From: Virgibacillus sp. LDC-1
Lineage (GTDB): Bacteria > Bacillota > Bacilli > Bacillales > Amphibacillaceae
Length of the DNA stretch: 55,917 bases
Assembly: GCF_030137545.1 (NCBI RefSeq)
Contig: NZ_JARUVL010000017.1
Span: 1-55,917, forward strand
Reading direction: 5' to 3'
Below, piece by piece: positions 1-9,194 of this stretch (within the stretch, counting starts at the first letter, position 1; every line of letters starts with the position of its first letter). The notes under the pieces are model-generated. The model searched no databases. It was not told the DNA's origin and was given only the letters and a program-made list of their open reading frames with translations. Made by a program: the position numbers and the translations under genes.

Positions 1-70
1 AATAACCTCCTTCTCCTGCTAAATAAGCTTGTACCACCGCTAGCTTAAAAGCCAAGTCATACTTTGCCAT
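1..70 (-). CDS. IS3-family transposase OrfA, N-terminal fragment
   Basis: Translation from the ATG at 70-68 gives 23 residues, MAKYDLAFKLAVVQAYLAGE and then GGY, before the window ends. This is the typical start of an IS3/IS150-type OrfA helix-turn-helix protein that binds the element's terminal repeats. The gene is cut only by the window edge. Whether the full element is intact cannot be seen. Confidence 0.7.
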   Translation of the reverse strand, partial: MAKYDLAFKLAVVQAYLAGEGGY

Positions 71-119
71 ACTAAAACACCCCTAGAGTTAGATTTTTTG
101 GTCTAACTCTAGGGGTTCA
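1..119 (-). mobile_element. Left-edge fragment of an IS3-family insertion sequence
   Basis: The fragment holds the first codons of an orfA-type transposase gene on the minus strand. Its upstream end carries an inverted pair, CCCCTAGAGTTAGA and TCTAACTCTAGGGG, around 80-115. Read on the minus strand the end begins TGAACCCC at position 119. IS3-family elements start with TG and carry orfA just inside that end, so 119 is the probable element boundary. The rest of the element lies outside the window, so the target duplication cannot be checked. Confidence 0.7.
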
Positions 120-154
120 CATCACTTGTTTGCCTCATCCTCTTTTTTGCATCC

Positions 155-670
155 TTAATCATCTAAAAAAAGATCATTGTCTCCTGTAGCATGTGCAAGT
201 CTACTTGAAGCAGCAGCTGCAATTGCTCCAACGATATCATCTAAAAACGTATGACATTCTCCAGTTGATTTATCATTCAGTCTTTCAAGAATACCAGGTT
301 TTTCTTTATCAATGTAGCCATAGTTTGTAAAGCCAATGGAGCCATAGACATTTACGATAGAAAAGGCGATTACCTCATCGATTCCGTATAAGCTTTCATC
401 TGTATCAATGGTCTTTTGTAAAGGCTGTTCGAGCATTTTTTTCTCTGCAAGCTTATCAAGCTGAATGCCAGTTAAAATAGCATTCTGTACTTCTCGTTTT
501 GTCAGTACACGATCAACATTGTACAAGCAATCTTCCATTTTTAAATCATCATGGTATTTGGATTGTAAAAAATAAACAAGCTCTGCAATATCATGAAGTG
601 TAACACCACGTTCTGTTAACCATTCTCTTGCTTTAATCTCTAATTCACTTTGATTTGTATTCTTATCCAT
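155..670 (-). CDS. yutG: Phosphatidylglycerophosphatase A family protein (YutG)
   Basis: This 171-residue protein belongs to the PgpA-like YutG family of Bacillus, whose members are assigned to dephosphorylation of phosphatidylglycerophosphate in phospholipid synthesis. The conserved acidic C-terminal half includes the GECHTFLDDIVGAIAAAASS segment. The ATG at 670 follows an AGGTG ribosome-binding site. In B. subtilis yutG is next to yutH, as here, although the two genes diverge in this window. No hydrophobic membrane segment is obvious, so this is the soluble Gram-positive form and the enzymatic role rests on family assignment. It starts about 35 bp inside the IS element end. Confidence 0.8.
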   Translation of the reverse strand: MDKNTNQSELEIKAREWLTERGVTLHDIAELVYFLQSKYHDDLKMEDCLYNVDRVLTKREVQNAILTGIQLDKLAEKKMLEQPLQKTIDTDESLYGIDEVIAFSIVNVYGSIGFTNYGYIDKEKPGILERLNDKSTGECHTFLDDIVGAIAAAASSRLAHATGDNDLFLDD

Positions 671-758
671 ACTTTCACCTGCTTTTTATTATTAGTTGAG
701 TCAAATTAGACGTCATGTATACATATAATCATAAGAGTAGTAATCAGGAGGGATCGTG

Positions 759-1730
759 ATGAAATATGTGTTAGAAAATGATTACCATATTAACATTATA
801 GAAAAGATTGAATTATATGGCTATGAAGGATGGCGTGATGAAGAATACTATTATTTTATCATTTCTTCCAATAACAGGGAAGCTATACATATGGAACAGG
901 CCGCACTTGCTTACTTTCTCGTTGAAAACGGATTCTCGCAAACAACTTATCCAATTACGACAAATGAAGGAAAATGGTTTGTCATTCACGATGAAAAACC
1001 ATACATGGTTGTTAGGTTAGAAAAAGTTCAGGATCGTCCAATCGATAGCATTGGCAAACGGCTTGCACAATTTCATCAACTAGGCTTTTCATATCAATAT
1101 GAACCTAAGCTTATATCGAGCTATGGACTTTGGAAGGAGCTATGGATTCAAAAAGTAACAGTATTTGAGCAAAAGCTGGTAGAGGAGGCGAACACTACAA
1201 AGAATGCCTATCATCGCCTGGCAATGGATGTTCTACCCTATATTATTGGTGTGAGTGAAAATGCCATTCAATATTTGCAAGAAAGTGATTCCGAGATGAG
1301 GTTTCACGAAGGAGATCAAGGCACCATTTCTTTTAACCGCTTTCGAGCCAATTTGCAAGCACCGATGATTTGGATGAATGATCTTGTATATGATCATCCT
1401 ACTCGTGATATAGCAGAATATCTGCGTTTTTCATTTTTTCAACATGAGCAAGCACCAGAAAATGCGGTTGCATTTTTGCGGGATTACCAAACAATACAAC
1501 CGCTCTCGATGTTTTCCTGGCGGTTATTATATGCGAGATTAATTTTCCCTATTCACATCTATGACTTTCTTGAAGAGGGCTTTAGGAGAAAGAACTATGA
1601 TGAGCGCTATCCACTTTTTGTTCACTTAGTTGATAAGCAGTCTAAATATGAAAAACGGCTTGCACAATTTTTTGAAGCACTTGGAATCGATGCTAAAGCA
1701 ATGCGTATCCCTGTGTTAAACTGGTTATAA
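759..1730 (+). CDS. yutH: Spore coat-associated protein YutH
   Basis: The protein has 323 residues and matches the YutH family of spore coat-associated proteins, distant relatives of CotS/aminoglycoside-phosphotransferase-fold proteins. Its start at 759 is preferred over the in-frame GTG at 756 because AGGAGGG at 746-752 is well spaced for the ATG. It has no signal peptide, which fits assembly onto the spore surface from the mother cell. The stop is immediately followed by the next gene, suggesting cotranscription. Catalytic kinase residues are not evident, so a structural role is likelier than an enzymatic one. Confidence 0.8.
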   Translation: MKYVLENDYHINIIEKIELYGYEGWRDEEYYYFIISSNNREAIHMEQAALAYFLVENGFSQTTYPITTNEGKWFVIHDEKPYMVVRLEKVQDRPIDSIGKRLAQFHQLGFSYQYEPKLISSYGLWKELWIQKVTVFEQKLVEEANTTKNAYHRLAMDVLPYIIGVSENAIQYLQESDSEMRFHEGDQGTISFNRFRANLQAPMIWMNDLVYDHPTRDIAEYLRFSFFQHEQAPENAVAFLRDYQTIQPLSMFSWRLLYARLIFPIHIYDFLEEGFRRKNYDERYPLFVHLVDKQSKYEKRLAQFFEALGIDAKAMRIPVLNWL

Positions 1731-1748
1731 ATGGACAGGGGGGTAAAG

Positions 1749-2711
1749 ATGAATAAACCTACTATTTATATAACGAGAAAAATACCAGCTGCATTGCTAA
1801 AGCCTTATGAGCAGTCGTTTCATTTTCGAATGTGGTCAGAGGAAGAAGTACCGATCTCGACAGAGAGGTTACGACAGGAAATACAACAAGTCGATGGGGT
1901 GGTTTGCTTACTTACCGAGCAGATTACAGAGGAAGTGCTTACGCAAGCTAACCGCTTAAAAATAATCGCCAATATGGCAGTAGGATACGATAATATTGAT
2001 GTGGAAAAAGCAAAAGAAAGGAATATTATCGTTACCAATACACCAGATGTGCTAACAGAAACAACAGCTGATCTGGCTTTCGGGCTCTTAATTTCGACTG
2101 CAAGGCAAATCGTAATGGCAACGAAAGCTATTCAGGAGAATCAATGGGGCAAATGGTCACCCTTCCAGTTTGCAGGAGTGGATGTTCATGGAAAAACACT
2201 TGGAATTGTTGGCATGGGAAGGATTGGGGCAGCCGTTGCAAGGCGAGCCGCAGGGTTTAATATGAATGTATTGTACTATAATCGTTCGCGTGCATATGAG
2301 TTAGAGGAAGAAGTGAATGCTTCTTATGTAACATTTGATGGATTGTTAGCGAAAGCAGATTATGTTTTATCCGCAGTACCACTAACAGAAGAAACGAAGG
2401 ATTTGTTTGATAAAGCTGCTTTCGCAAAGATGAAAAACAGCGCCATCTTTATTAATATATCTCGTGGAGGGGTAGTGGATGAAGCTGCTTTATATGAAGC
2501 ATTACAAAATGGTACGATTCAAGCAGCTGGGTTGGATGTATATCAGAATGAGCCGATACATGCTTCCCACCCTTTAGTAGCACTCGATAACACCGTTTGT
2601 CTTCCCCATATTGGTTCAGCAACAGTAGAAACACGTGAGGCGATGATCAAGCTTTGCTTAGATAATATTGCTGCTTACTTTACAACTGGCTATCCGATTA
2701 GTTCCGTATGA
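1749..2711 (+). CDS. D-isomer-specific 2-hydroxyacid dehydrogenase (glyoxylate/hydroxypyruvate reductase type)
   Basis: This 320-residue NAD(P)-dependent oxidoreductase has a central Rossmann motif, LGIVGMGRIGAAVARR. The family's catalytic neighbourhoods follow: NISRGGVVDE with the substrate-binding Arg nearby, QNEP with the Glu, and LPHIGSAT with the acid-base His. The likely start is the ATG at 1749, with GGGGGG at about 1738-1743 as ribosome-binding site, rather than the ATG at 1731. Closest relatives by sequence style are GhrB-like glyoxylate reductases. The true substrate (glyoxylate, hydroxypyruvate or another 2-keto acid) cannot be told from sequence. Confidence 0.88.
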   Translation: MNKPTIYITRKIPAALLKPYEQSFHFRMWSEEEVPISTERLRQEIQQVDGVVCLLTEQITEEVLTQANRLKIIANMAVGYDNIDVEKAKERNIIVTNTPDVLTETTADLAFGLLISTARQIVMATKAIQENQWGKWSPFQFAGVDVHGKTLGIVGMGRIGAAVARRAAGFNMNVLYYNRSRAYELEEEVNASYVTFDGLLAKADYVLSAVPLTEETKDLFDKAAFAKMKNSAIFINISRGGVVDEAALYEALQNGTIQAAGLDVYQNEPIHASHPLVALDNTVCLPHIGSATVETREAMIKLCLDNIAAYFTTGYPISSV

Positions 2712-2734
2712 AAAATATACCCAGTAAATGAAGA

Positions 2735-2768
2735 AAAGCCTCCCAAAAGCTAGCTTTGGGGGGCTTCC
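2735..2768. terminator. Intrinsic terminator between the dehydrogenase gene and yutI
   Basis: The stem AAGCCTCCCAAAGC/GCTTTGGGGGGCTT lies between convergent genes. The T-tract is short on both sides, so it may serve both directions weakly. Confidence 0.6.
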
Positions 2769-2818
2769 ATACGATTTATTTCGAGCATTGACATATGAAA
2801 TTCACATGTGAATACACA

Positions 2819-3043
2819 TTAAAATACTTGTTCGATTTCTGTTACACCTGGTACTTCTGCCATTAACGCACGTTCAATACCAGCCTTCAAGGTTATAGTT
2901 GAACTTGGGCAGTTACCACATGCACCCATAAGACGAAGAAGTACAATGCCATTTTCATCTACATCAACCAATTCTACATCGCCACCGTCTCTTAGTAGAA
3001 ATGGACGTAATTTATTTAAAACATCCTGTACTTGTTCACGCAT
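2819..3043 (-). CDS. yutI: NifU C-terminal-domain Fe-S carrier (YutI, NfuA-like)
   Basis: This is a 74-residue stand-alone NifU C-terminal domain. It has the CxxC metal site GACGNCPSS (Cys42 and Cys45), which in the family binds a [4Fe-4S] cluster for transfer to apo-enzymes. The length is normal for the short Gram-positive form. It sits close to a second Fe-S carrier gene (yutM) and to yuzD, as in B. subtilis, so the region is an iron-sulfur maturation neighbourhood. Confidence 0.9.
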   Translation of the reverse strand: MREQVQDVLNKLRPFLLRDGGDVELVDVDENGIVLLRLMGACGNCPSSTITLKAGIERALMAEVPGVTEIEQVF

Positions 3044-3228
3044 TATCCATCTTCTCCTTTCCTAATGTCATTATAAAATGGATTATGAAAAAAATCTATC
3101 GGAAATGATTAAACATCGTTTATTAATCAATTATATTTTATCTTTTAATCGGGATTTTGTAAAATGAAAGTAACTCGCTTAGCGATTTGACATTTAGTAG
3201 AAATGTAAAGGGTAGAGGGGGAAAAACG

Positions 3229-3561
3229 ATGATAAGCGAAAAAGTACGCATATCTGTATATGGAGCAGATCAAATTTGTGCAAGCTGTGTTGGAGCACCC
3301 GGTTCAAAGGATACGTTTGAATGGTTACAAGCAGCAATTGGAAGGAAGTATATGACTGAAGGAATAACCTATGAATATATCGACATTGATGAAACTCCGG
3401 CAACAGACATTCAAAAGCAGTTTATTGATCAAATTGAAGCAGATGAACTGTTTTATCCGTTAGTTTTAATAAATGATGAAATTGTGGCAGAAGGAATTCC
3501 ACGTCTAAAGGATATTTATCGTGTTCTTGATACGTATAGAATAAAACAACAGAATGTATAA
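3229..3561 (+). CDS. yuzD: YuzD family protein (DUF1462, thioredoxin-like)
   Basis: The protein is 110 residues from the ATG at 3229, which follows an AGAGGGGG ribosome-binding site. A longer reading from a TTG at 3187 lacks one. It carries a conserved CASC motif (Cys17, Cys20) near the N terminus in a thioredoxin-like arrangement, followed by a YPLVLINDEIVAEG segment typical of glutaredoxin-like folds. B. subtilis yuzD also lies beside yutI. The biochemical function is not established; a redox or metal-transfer role tied to Fe-S genes is an inference from the motif and context. Confidence 0.8.
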   Translation: MISEKVRISVYGADQICASCVGAPGSKDTFEWLQAAIGRKYMTEGITYEYIDIDETPATDIQKQFIDQIEADELFYPLVLINDEIVAEGIPRLKDIYRVLDTYRIKQQNV

Positions 3562-3576
3562 ATTTGAGGTGTTAGC

Positions 3577-4437
3577 ATGGAAATCCCTTTTGTAAAAATG
3601 CATGGGCTTGGTAATAATTATATTTATCTTGACTTCTTTCAGTTCCAGTTGGAAGAAAAATGGCTTTCTAAGCTAGCCCAGGATGTATCGAATGTTCATA
3701 CTGGAATTGGCTCAGATGGATTGATTTTAATCCATCCAAGTGATGCCGCAGATCTTGGTATGCGTATCTTTAATAAGGATGGCTCAGAAGGGCAAAGCTG
3801 TGGAAATGGACTTCGTTGTACAGCTAAATATGCGTATGAGACAGGAATCGTAGCTGCTTCTTCTTTTACCATTGAGACGAAAGCAGGAATTGTGCATGCA
3901 ACGGTTCAGGTGGAGGATGGGCGTGTTACATTGATAACAATAGATATGGGGAAGCCTGTTCTGAATCGAGCGAGCATACCAATGCTTGGCAAGGATATTC
4001 CGACAGTAATCGCTGAACCCTTTCAAATAGCAGGTCGTGAGCTTTTTGTAACGCCATTATTTATGGGGAATCCGAATGCGGTATTTTTTGTTGAGCGTAT
4101 TGAAGAGGCGCCACTTCATGAGCTGGGCCCATTGATTGAAAAAGATTCCCGCTTTCCTGAAGGCGTAAATGTGGAATTTATCGAAATTGTTTCTGAAACA
4201 GAAATGAATTTTCGTGTGTGGGAAAGAGGTTCTGGAGCAACGCAGGCATGTGGAACGGGGGCATGTGCTGCAGTAGTTGCCGCTATATTGAACAAACGTG
4301 CGAATCGAAACACTACAATCCATGTTCATCTTGAGGGTGGCGATTTGAATATAAAATGGGACGAGCATGGCCATGTTTGGATGACAGGCGGAGCAGAGAT
4401 TGTCGCAACAGGGAAATATCACTTTTCTGTAAAATAA
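3577..4437 (+). CDS. dapF: Diaminopimelate epimerase
   Basis: DapF converts LL- to meso-diaminopimelate for lysine and peptidoglycan synthesis. The 286-residue protein has both catalytic cysteine motifs, SCGNGLRC (Cys75) and GATQACGTGACA (Cys225), and the N-terminal KMHGLGNN signature. Length and motif spacing are normal. It starts 15 bp after yuzD with a GAGG ribosome-binding site, so the two are probably cotranscribed. Confidence 0.95.
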   Translation: MEIPFVKMHGLGNNYIYLDFFQFQLEEKWLSKLAQDVSNVHTGIGSDGLILIHPSDAADLGMRIFNKDGSEGQSCGNGLRCTAKYAYETGIVAASSFTIETKAGIVHATVQVEDGRVTLITIDMGKPVLNRASIPMLGKDIPTVIAEPFQIAGRELFVTPLFMGNPNAVFFVERIEEAPLHELGPLIEKDSRFPEGVNVEFIEIVSETEMNFRVWERGSGATQACGTGACAAVVAAILNKRANRNTTIHVHLEGGDLNIKWDEHGHVWMTGGAEIVATGKYHFSVK

Positions 4438-4518
4438 TATAAAACACTTCGGTTGAAGGCATCGGGTATGCTTTGTATACTTAGAGTAGGACATAAATGA
4501 ATAAAAGGAGGCTTGAAG

Positions 4519-4875
4519 ATGGTTATAACAATTACAGATAATGCAAGCCGTCAAATAAAGGAAATGATGAAAGAAGAAGAGGAGAACGTTCGTCTTCGCT
4601 TTGGAATCAAGGGCGGAGGCTGTAGTGGATTATCCTATTCACTTGGATTTGAATATGAAGTAAATGAAGCACTTGACATGGTTGATGAAATCAACGATAT
4701 TCCTGTGGTGATTTTTAAACAGGATATTCCAATAATAGAAGGAACAACAATTGATTATAAGCAAAACATGATGGGTGGCGGCTTTAGCATTGATAATCCA
4801 AATGCCATTGTTTCTTGTGGGTGTGGATCATCATTCCGTGCAGCAGATCGCGAAGGAACACCAGAGAATTGCTAA
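4519..4875 (+). CDS. yutM: A-type iron-sulfur carrier (HesB/IscA family, YutM)
   Basis: The 118-residue protein has the three conserved A-type cysteines: GGGCSG (Cys35) and CGCGSSF (Cys100, Cys102). Such proteins receive Fe-S clusters from the SUF scaffold and hand them to target enzymes. The ATG at 4519 is chosen because AAAGGAGG at 4504-4511 is correctly spaced for it, whereas an in-frame TTG at 4513 would be only 1 nt away. It forms a small group with yutI and yuzD. Confidence 0.92.
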   Translation: MVITITDNASRQIKEMMKEEEENVRLRFGIKGGGCSGLSYSLGFEYEVNEALDMVDEINDIPVVIFKQDIPIIEGTTIDYKQNMMGGGFSIDNPNAIVSCGCGSSFRAADREGTPENC

Positions 4876-4880
4876 AATAG

Positions 4881-4920
4881 AAAGATGCGTAAACATATCA
4901 TTTGTTTACGCATCTTTTTT
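4881..4920 (+). terminator. Intrinsic terminator after yutM
   Basis: A perfect 15-bp stem, AAAGATGCGTAAACA/TGTTTACGCATCTTT, is followed by a run of T residues. The A-rich flank may let it stop the opposing fnr gene too. Confidence 0.85.
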
Positions 4921-4936
4921 TAAAACATCTATCCTA

Positions 4937-5938
4937 TTAAAACATGCTTGTTGAATGCTTTGGTTGTACACGTGCTTTTGGATCAATATATTGCTTTGCA
5001 TTATTTATAGCGGTTGGTCCTTCACCAAATCCAGTAGCAATCAGCTTCACTTTGCCTGGATACGTACAAATGTCTCCAGCAGCATAGATGCCTGGAATAT
5101 TTGTTTCCATTTTTGAATTAACGACAATACTGTTCTTCTCGATTTCTAAGCCCCAATCTTTTATCGGGCCAAGCGTAGAAACGAAGCCATAGTTACAAAT
5201 GACCGCATCTACATCCATCTCTATTTTTTTATCTCCCTTTACTTCCTCTAATATTAGCTTGTCTATTTTATCAGAAGCAACGATATCGGTTGCAACATAT
5301 GGGGTTAACATTTCAACTGAGCTGTTTTGCAACTGTTCTACGGTAGACTCATGGGCGCGGAAGCTATCTCGTCGATGAATGAGCGTTACCTTTTCTGCAA
5401 TGGGTTCTAGCATTAATGCCCAGTCTACAGCGGAATCTCCTCCACCTAGTAATGCAACTCGCTTTCCAGCAAAATGCTTCATGTCCTTTACATAATAATG
5501 TAGGTTAACATCTTCAAATTGATCACAGGAAGGGATATTTAACCTTCGTGGTTGAAATGCACCGTTTCCGGCTGTAATGATAATTGTTTTTGTATAATGA
5601 ATTTCACCTGTATGCGAGGTGAGCTTAAATGACTGATCCTCTAGTCTTTCTATCTTTTCAATCGATTGCCCAAGTATGATCGTTGGATCAAACATACTTA
5701 CTTGTTTTTCCAAATTATCGACGAGCTCTTGCGCACGAATTTTTGGAAAGCCTGCAATATCATAAATATATTTTTCTGGATAAAGCGCCGTAAGCTGCCC
5801 TCCAGTGTGTGGTAAGCTTTCAATAATCTTTACACTTGCTTGGCGCATCCCACCATAAAAGGCAGTAAATAATCCTGCTGGTCCAGCACCAATAATTGTT
5901 ACGTCATATAGCTTTTCGGACAATGTATTTTCCTCCAT
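4937..5938 (-). CDS. fnr: Ferredoxin-NADP+ reductase, thioredoxin reductase-like type (YumC)
   Basis: This flavoprotein of 333 residues transfers electrons between NADPH and ferredoxin/flavodoxin. It has an N-terminal FAD motif ([10 protein letters not shown]), a second nucleotide-binding motif ([12 protein letters not shown]) and the C-terminal [14 protein letters not shown] segment that contacts FAD. Unlike thioredoxin reductase it lacks the redox-active CxxC between the two domains, which defines the Bacillus YumC/Chlorobium FNR class. Length is as expected. The gene diverges from the dehydrogenase at 6254. Confidence 0.93.
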   Translation of the reverse strand: MEENTLSEKLYDVTIIGAGPAGLFTAFYGGMRQASVKIIESLPHTGGQLTALYPEKYIYDIAGFPKIRAQELVDNLEKQVSMFDPTIILGQSIEKIERLEDQSFKLTSHTGEIHYTKTIIITAGNGAFQPRRLNIPSCDQFEDVNLHYYVKDMKHFAGKRVALLGGGDSAVDWALMLEPIAEKVTLIHRRDSFRAHESTVEQLQNSSVEMLTPYVATDIVASDKIDKLILEEVKGDKKIEMDVDAVICNYGFVSTLGPIKDWGLEIEKNSIVVNSKMETNIPGIYAAGDICTYPGKVKLIATGFGEGPTAINNAKQYIDPKARVQPKHSTSMF

Positions 5939-6183
5939 TTCCTAATACACATTACATGCCATTTACATCGTAACATAAATACGAAAAGAGTGTGAAATTG
6001 AAAGAATGATACATTTAAATGCGAGGTAAAAATTTAAAAATTTAAAAAAATAGTTTAGTAGTTGAAAAAGTGATGCAAAAGGTCTAATATAAAGAAGGAT
6101 TATATGACAATTTTATTACAGTTATCATTTTGTTTTATCTTTTTGGAGTAAAAACTCAAAAGATCGGGTTTTGTTACACTCTT

Positions 6184-6201
6184 ACGTGAAAAATATCACA
6201 A
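6184..6201. promoter_or_regulatory. Candidate Rex (NADH-sensing repressor) operator
   Basis: The palindrome ACGTGAAAAATATCACAA matches 12 of the 14 specified bases of the Rex box TTGTGAA-N4-TTCACAA, as I recall the consensus. It lies about 55 bp upstream of the NDH-2-like gene. Rex controls NADH dehydrogenase genes in B. subtilis and Staphylococcus, so the placement makes biological sense. Binding has not been tested. Confidence 0.5.
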
Positions 6202-6253
6202 GGTAAAAAATGTCATATTGATAAAATACTACAGAGATGGAAGGGATCAGGAA

Positions 6254-7474
6254 ATGAATAATCCACATATTGTAATACTGGGTGCAGGTTATGGGGGAAT
6301 CATGACTACAGTTAACTTACAAAAGTCACTCGGTGTGAATGAAGCAAGAGTTACGCTTGTTAACAAACATGATTATCATTACCAGGCAACCTGGCTCCAT
6401 GAGACAGCAGCTGGAACCATTCACCATGATCAAACTCGCATTCCGATCAAAGATGTTGTCAATATGAGCAAAATTAATTTTGTTCAGGATACCGTCGTAG
6501 CGATAAAACCAGATGAGAAAAAAGTACAACTCGAAAATGGGGAACTTGAATATGATATTCTTGTTATTGGTTTAGGCTTTGAAGCAGCTACCTTTGGTAT
6601 TCCAGGTCTTGAAGAAAATGCATTTATGATTGGAAGCATCAATAGTGCAAGAATGCTTCGTGAGCATTTGGATTACAACTTTGCAATGTATCATAACGAA
6701 ACGGAAAAGAATCCAGCGAGATTGAATATTGTTGTTGGTGGTGGAGGCTTCACTGGTATTGAGTTTATTGGTGAATTGGCTAACCGCGTTCCACAGCTTT
6801 GTGAAGAATATGATATTGACAGAGATCAGGTGCGTATTATAAACATTGAAGCAGCGCCATCTGTGCTTCCGGGGTTCGATCCAGATCTTGTTGAATATGC
6901 GATGAATTCTTTGGAATCACGTGGTATTGAATTTGTTACAGGTGCAATGTTAAAAGAATGTAAGCCAGATGGAATTGTGTATGAAAAAGACGGAAAGCAA
7001 GTCGAGATTCCAACCTTAACAACCGTTTGGGCAGCAGGAGTACGTGCTAATTCCATTGTGGAAGCTTCTGGTTTTACTACAAATCGTGGAAAAATAGAAG
7101 TACGCGGAGATATGCGTGCACCTGAATATGATGATGTATTCGTAATTGGTGATTGTGCATTGATTATGAATCCAGAAACAGGTCGTCCATATCCACCAAC
7201 TGCACAAATTGCAATTCAAGAATCAAAAGTGGTGGCACACAATGTGAAAGCTATGGCACAAGGAAATACAGAGCTAGAAGATTTCACACCAAATATTTTA
7301 GGGACAGTAGCATCACTTGGCCACAATGATGCAATTGGTGTTGTGATGAATAATCGCAAAATATTCGGTTGGAAAGCTACGGTTATGAAAAAAATTATCG
7401 ATAATCGCTATCTATTGAAGCTAGGTGGACTTCGATTATTGTTTAAAAAAGGTAAATTTAAAATCTTTTATTAA
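6254..7474 (+). CDS. yumB: Type II NADH dehydrogenase-like flavoprotein (YumB)
   Basis: The 406-residue protein is a single-subunit, non-proton-pumping NADH:quinone oxidoreductase homologue. It has an FAD motif at the N terminus (ILGAGYGG), an NADH motif ([12 protein letters not shown]) and the VFVIGDCA segment near the quinone site. The C-terminal stretch [16 protein letters not shown] looks like the amphipathic helix that attaches NDH-2 to the membrane. The ATG at 6254 follows GGATCAGGA; an upstream in-frame start at 6218 lacks a good site. The length equals that of B. subtilis YumB as I recall it. Menaquinone made by the men genes here would be its electron acceptor. Confidence 0.9.
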   Translation: MNNPHIVILGAGYGGIMTTVNLQKSLGVNEARVTLVNKHDYHYQATWLHETAAGTIHHDQTRIPIKDVVNMSKINFVQDTVVAIKPDEKKVQLENGELEYDILVIGLGFEAATFGIPGLEENAFMIGSINSARMLREHLDYNFAMYHNETEKNPARLNIVVGGGGFTGIEFIGELANRVPQLCEEYDIDRDQVRIINIEAAPSVLPGFDPDLVEYAMNSLESRGIEFVTGAMLKECKPDGIVYEKDGKQVEIPTLTTVWAAGVRANSIVEASGFTTNRGKIEVRGDMRAPEYDDVFVIGDCALIMNPETGRPYPPTAQIAIQESKVVAHNVKAMAQGNTELEDFTPNILGTVASLGHNDAIGVVMNNRKIFGWKATVMKKIIDNRYLLKLGGLRLLFKKGKFKIFY

Positions 7475-7503
7475 GATATATTAAAAAAAGCGAGGACAGT
7501 TAG

Positions 7504-7896
7504 ATGTCTTTGCTTTTTTATTTATTTGTAATACAATGGACTGTGGTTGAATTAGAAACGAAGGGGAATGGAGACGTGGCACAGTTAATACAAATATTTG
7601 TTTCGACTATACTATTCTTTGTTATTTTTTTTGGAATCGCTTTTATTTTGAATATGCTGCTTCGAAGAACGTGGCTTATGACATTTTTATATCCAATTAT
7701 TGTACTTATCATTGTGGATGATATGTCGACAACAGCCTATTTTAAAGCGCCTGGAGAAGCTTTTTCGACTGCTTTTTCAGCGTTAATGCGTATTACGCCA
7801 GTTGACATTATAATTTTATCAGCAGGATTAATTGGTACAATAGTTTCAGGCATTGTTATTAAAATACTTCGGAAAAACGGCTATCAAATGTTTTAA
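7504..7896 (+). CDS. yuiB: YuiB family membrane protein
   Basis: This small integral membrane protein of unknown function has three predicted hydrophobic segments, including IFVSTILFFVIFFGIAFILN and IIILSAGLIGTIVSGIVI. It matches the B. subtilis YuiB family. The ATG at 7504 has a GAGGA site 7 bp upstream and gives 130 residues. An internal GTG at 7576 would give 106 residues, closer to the usual family length, and may be the real start. It sits between the yumB and yuiC homologues as in Bacillus. Confidence 0.75.
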   Translation: MSLLFYLFVIQWTVVELETKGNGDVAQLIQIFVSTILFFVIFFGIAFILNMLLRRTWLMTFLYPIIVLIIVDDMSTTAYFKAPGEAFSTAFSALMRITPVDIIILSAGLIGTIVSGIVIKILRKNGYQMF

Positions 7897-8001
7897 TTGC
7901 AGTTTACATAAAAAAGATACATGCTTCTCAATCTAATTTTAAAAAGAAATGCATAAAATGATGCATTTTTGGCAATGATGACATCCAGAGAGGTGTTATT
8001 A

Positions 8002-8691
8002 TTGAAAATGATAAAATTATTAAGAAGAGGAAGCATGTTTCTTTTGTTTGTGGCAGCTTGTTTGACTACCTTAATAAGTATTTCAAACATATCGTTTGCC
8101 GACATGCATGAATTGTTAGAAGAAAGTACCAGTGGTTCAAAGCTAGCTTCGTATGAATTACACACAGATAGAAATATAGCTTTACAAGAGAAGTCTTTAA
8201 ACATTGCAAAAGAGCGCAAACGATATATTTCAAGTGAGCAAATTGAAGGACCAAAAACATTAGAAGAAGCAGTTAATACACAACAATATCCCAGCGCCAA
8301 AGTAGTTGCAACGGGATATACTGCTGGAGTAGAATCCACTGGAAAGACTCCAGATCATCCTCAATATGGGGTGACCTATTCTGGAGTTAAAGTGAAAAGA
8401 GATTTATATTCTACAATAGCAGCTGATTTATCGGTTTATCCGATTGGAACAGTTATGTTTATCCCAGACTATGGATATGGTGTTGTTGCCGATAAAGGTG
8501 GCGCTATTAAAGGAAATAAAATTGACTTGTTTTTTAACACTGTCGAGGATGTATATGCACAGTGGGGAAAAAAAGAAGTAGAAGTATTTATTATCGAGAT
8601 GGGAAATGGAAAGCTCACGGAAGAACAATTGATACAATGGAACGAAAATGAAGCCTTGCAGGTGTTCCGGGAGAAATTAAACAAAAGCTAA
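8002..8691 (+). CDS. yuiC: YuiC, secreted 3D-domain cell-wall hydrolase-like protein
   Basis: A TTG start at 8002 is preferred because AGAGGTG lies 8 bp upstream; it gives 229 residues. The N terminus is a signal peptide or membrane anchor ([21 protein letters not shown]). The C-terminal half is a 3D domain, named for three aspartates seen here in AADLS, VADKG and KIDLFF. It shares the double-psi beta-barrel of MltA lytic transglycosylases and of the Rpf-like Sps proteins linked to stationary-phase survival. It probably acts on peptidoglycan outside the membrane; substrate cleavage is inferred from the family. Confidence 0.85.
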   Translation: MKMIKLLRRGSMFLLFVAACLTTLISISNISFADMHELLEESTSGSKLASYELHTDRNIALQEKSLNIAKERKRYISSEQIEGPKTLEEAVNTQQYPSAKVVATGYTAGVESTGKTPDHPQYGVTYSGVKVKRDLYSTIAADLSVYPIGTVMFIPDYGYGVVADKGGAIKGNKIDLFFNTVEDVYAQWGKKEVEVFIIEMGNGKLTEEQLIQWNENEALQVFREKLNKS

Positions 8692-8720
8692 ACGGACAGT
8701 TCTACTGTCCGTTTAGTTTT
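8690..8720 (+). terminator. Intrinsic terminator after yuiC
   Basis: The stem AAACGGACAG/CTGTCCGTTT with a 4-5 nt loop is followed by AGTTTTTTAA. Confidence 0.85.
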
Positions 8721-9194
8721 TTAATATAGTGGAAAAAGGAAAAGGGCAATACAAATTCCGGCTAATCCTCCAAAAAATACTTCAATTGGTTGGTGTCCGA
8801 GTAGTTCTTTTAATTCTCGGCGTTTTTCGTATTCTTCTTTTTTATTCCAATCCTTTGCACCTTCGACAAAGTATTGAAAGTCTTTTACAAGTTGGTTTAA
8901 TAAAATTGCATGTTCTCCAGCCTGTCTCCGTACTCCAGATGCGTCAAACATAGTGATAACACTAAAGACGAAGGCTATCGCAAACATACTTGAATTAATT
9001 CCTTCTGTCAGTCCAATTCCTGTTGTTAAAGCTGCAACGGCGGCTGAATGACTACTTGGCATCCCGCCAGTACTAAATGCAAGGCTGGGTTTAAATTCCC
9101 TAGTTACAATAAAACGAATTGGGATTTTAATGACTTGCGCAATCAGAATTGATGCCAGTGCTACCGTAAGCGGAAAATTCGTAAATATACTCAT
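8721..9194 (-). CDS. yuiD: Divergent PAP2 family membrane protein (YuiD, DUF212)
   Basis: The 157-residue protein belongs to the divergent PAP2 (acid phosphatase/vanadium haloperoxidase-related) family. It contains the signature GGMPSSHSAAVAAL, which corresponds to the PAP2 SGH-type phosphate-binding motif, and several membrane segments, the last ending IALFLFPLY. The family is thought to handle membrane-associated phosphorylated substrates, but the activity of YuiD is unknown. It converges on yuiC, as the neighbouring yui genes do in B. subtilis. Confidence 0.85.
   Translation of the reverse strand: MSIFTNFPLTVALASILIAQVIKIPIRFIVTREFKPSLAFSTGGMPSSHSAAVAALTTGIGLTEGINSSMFAIAFVFSVITMFDASGVRRQAGEHAILLNQLVKDFQYFVEGAKDWNKKEEYEKRRELKELLGHQPIEVFFGGLAGICIALFLFPLY

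Noticed and set aside
3187-3228. Longer start for yuzD at a TTG (TTGACA)
   Set aside because: TTG lacks a ribosome-binding site, while the ATG at 3229 has AGAGGGGG. The TTGACA has no -10 at proper distance, so it is not called a promoter either.
4057-4554. 165-codon minus-strand frame over dapF/yutM
   Set aside because: It is fully antisense to two well-supported genes and is Cys/His/Ser-rich, as expected of a shadow frame.
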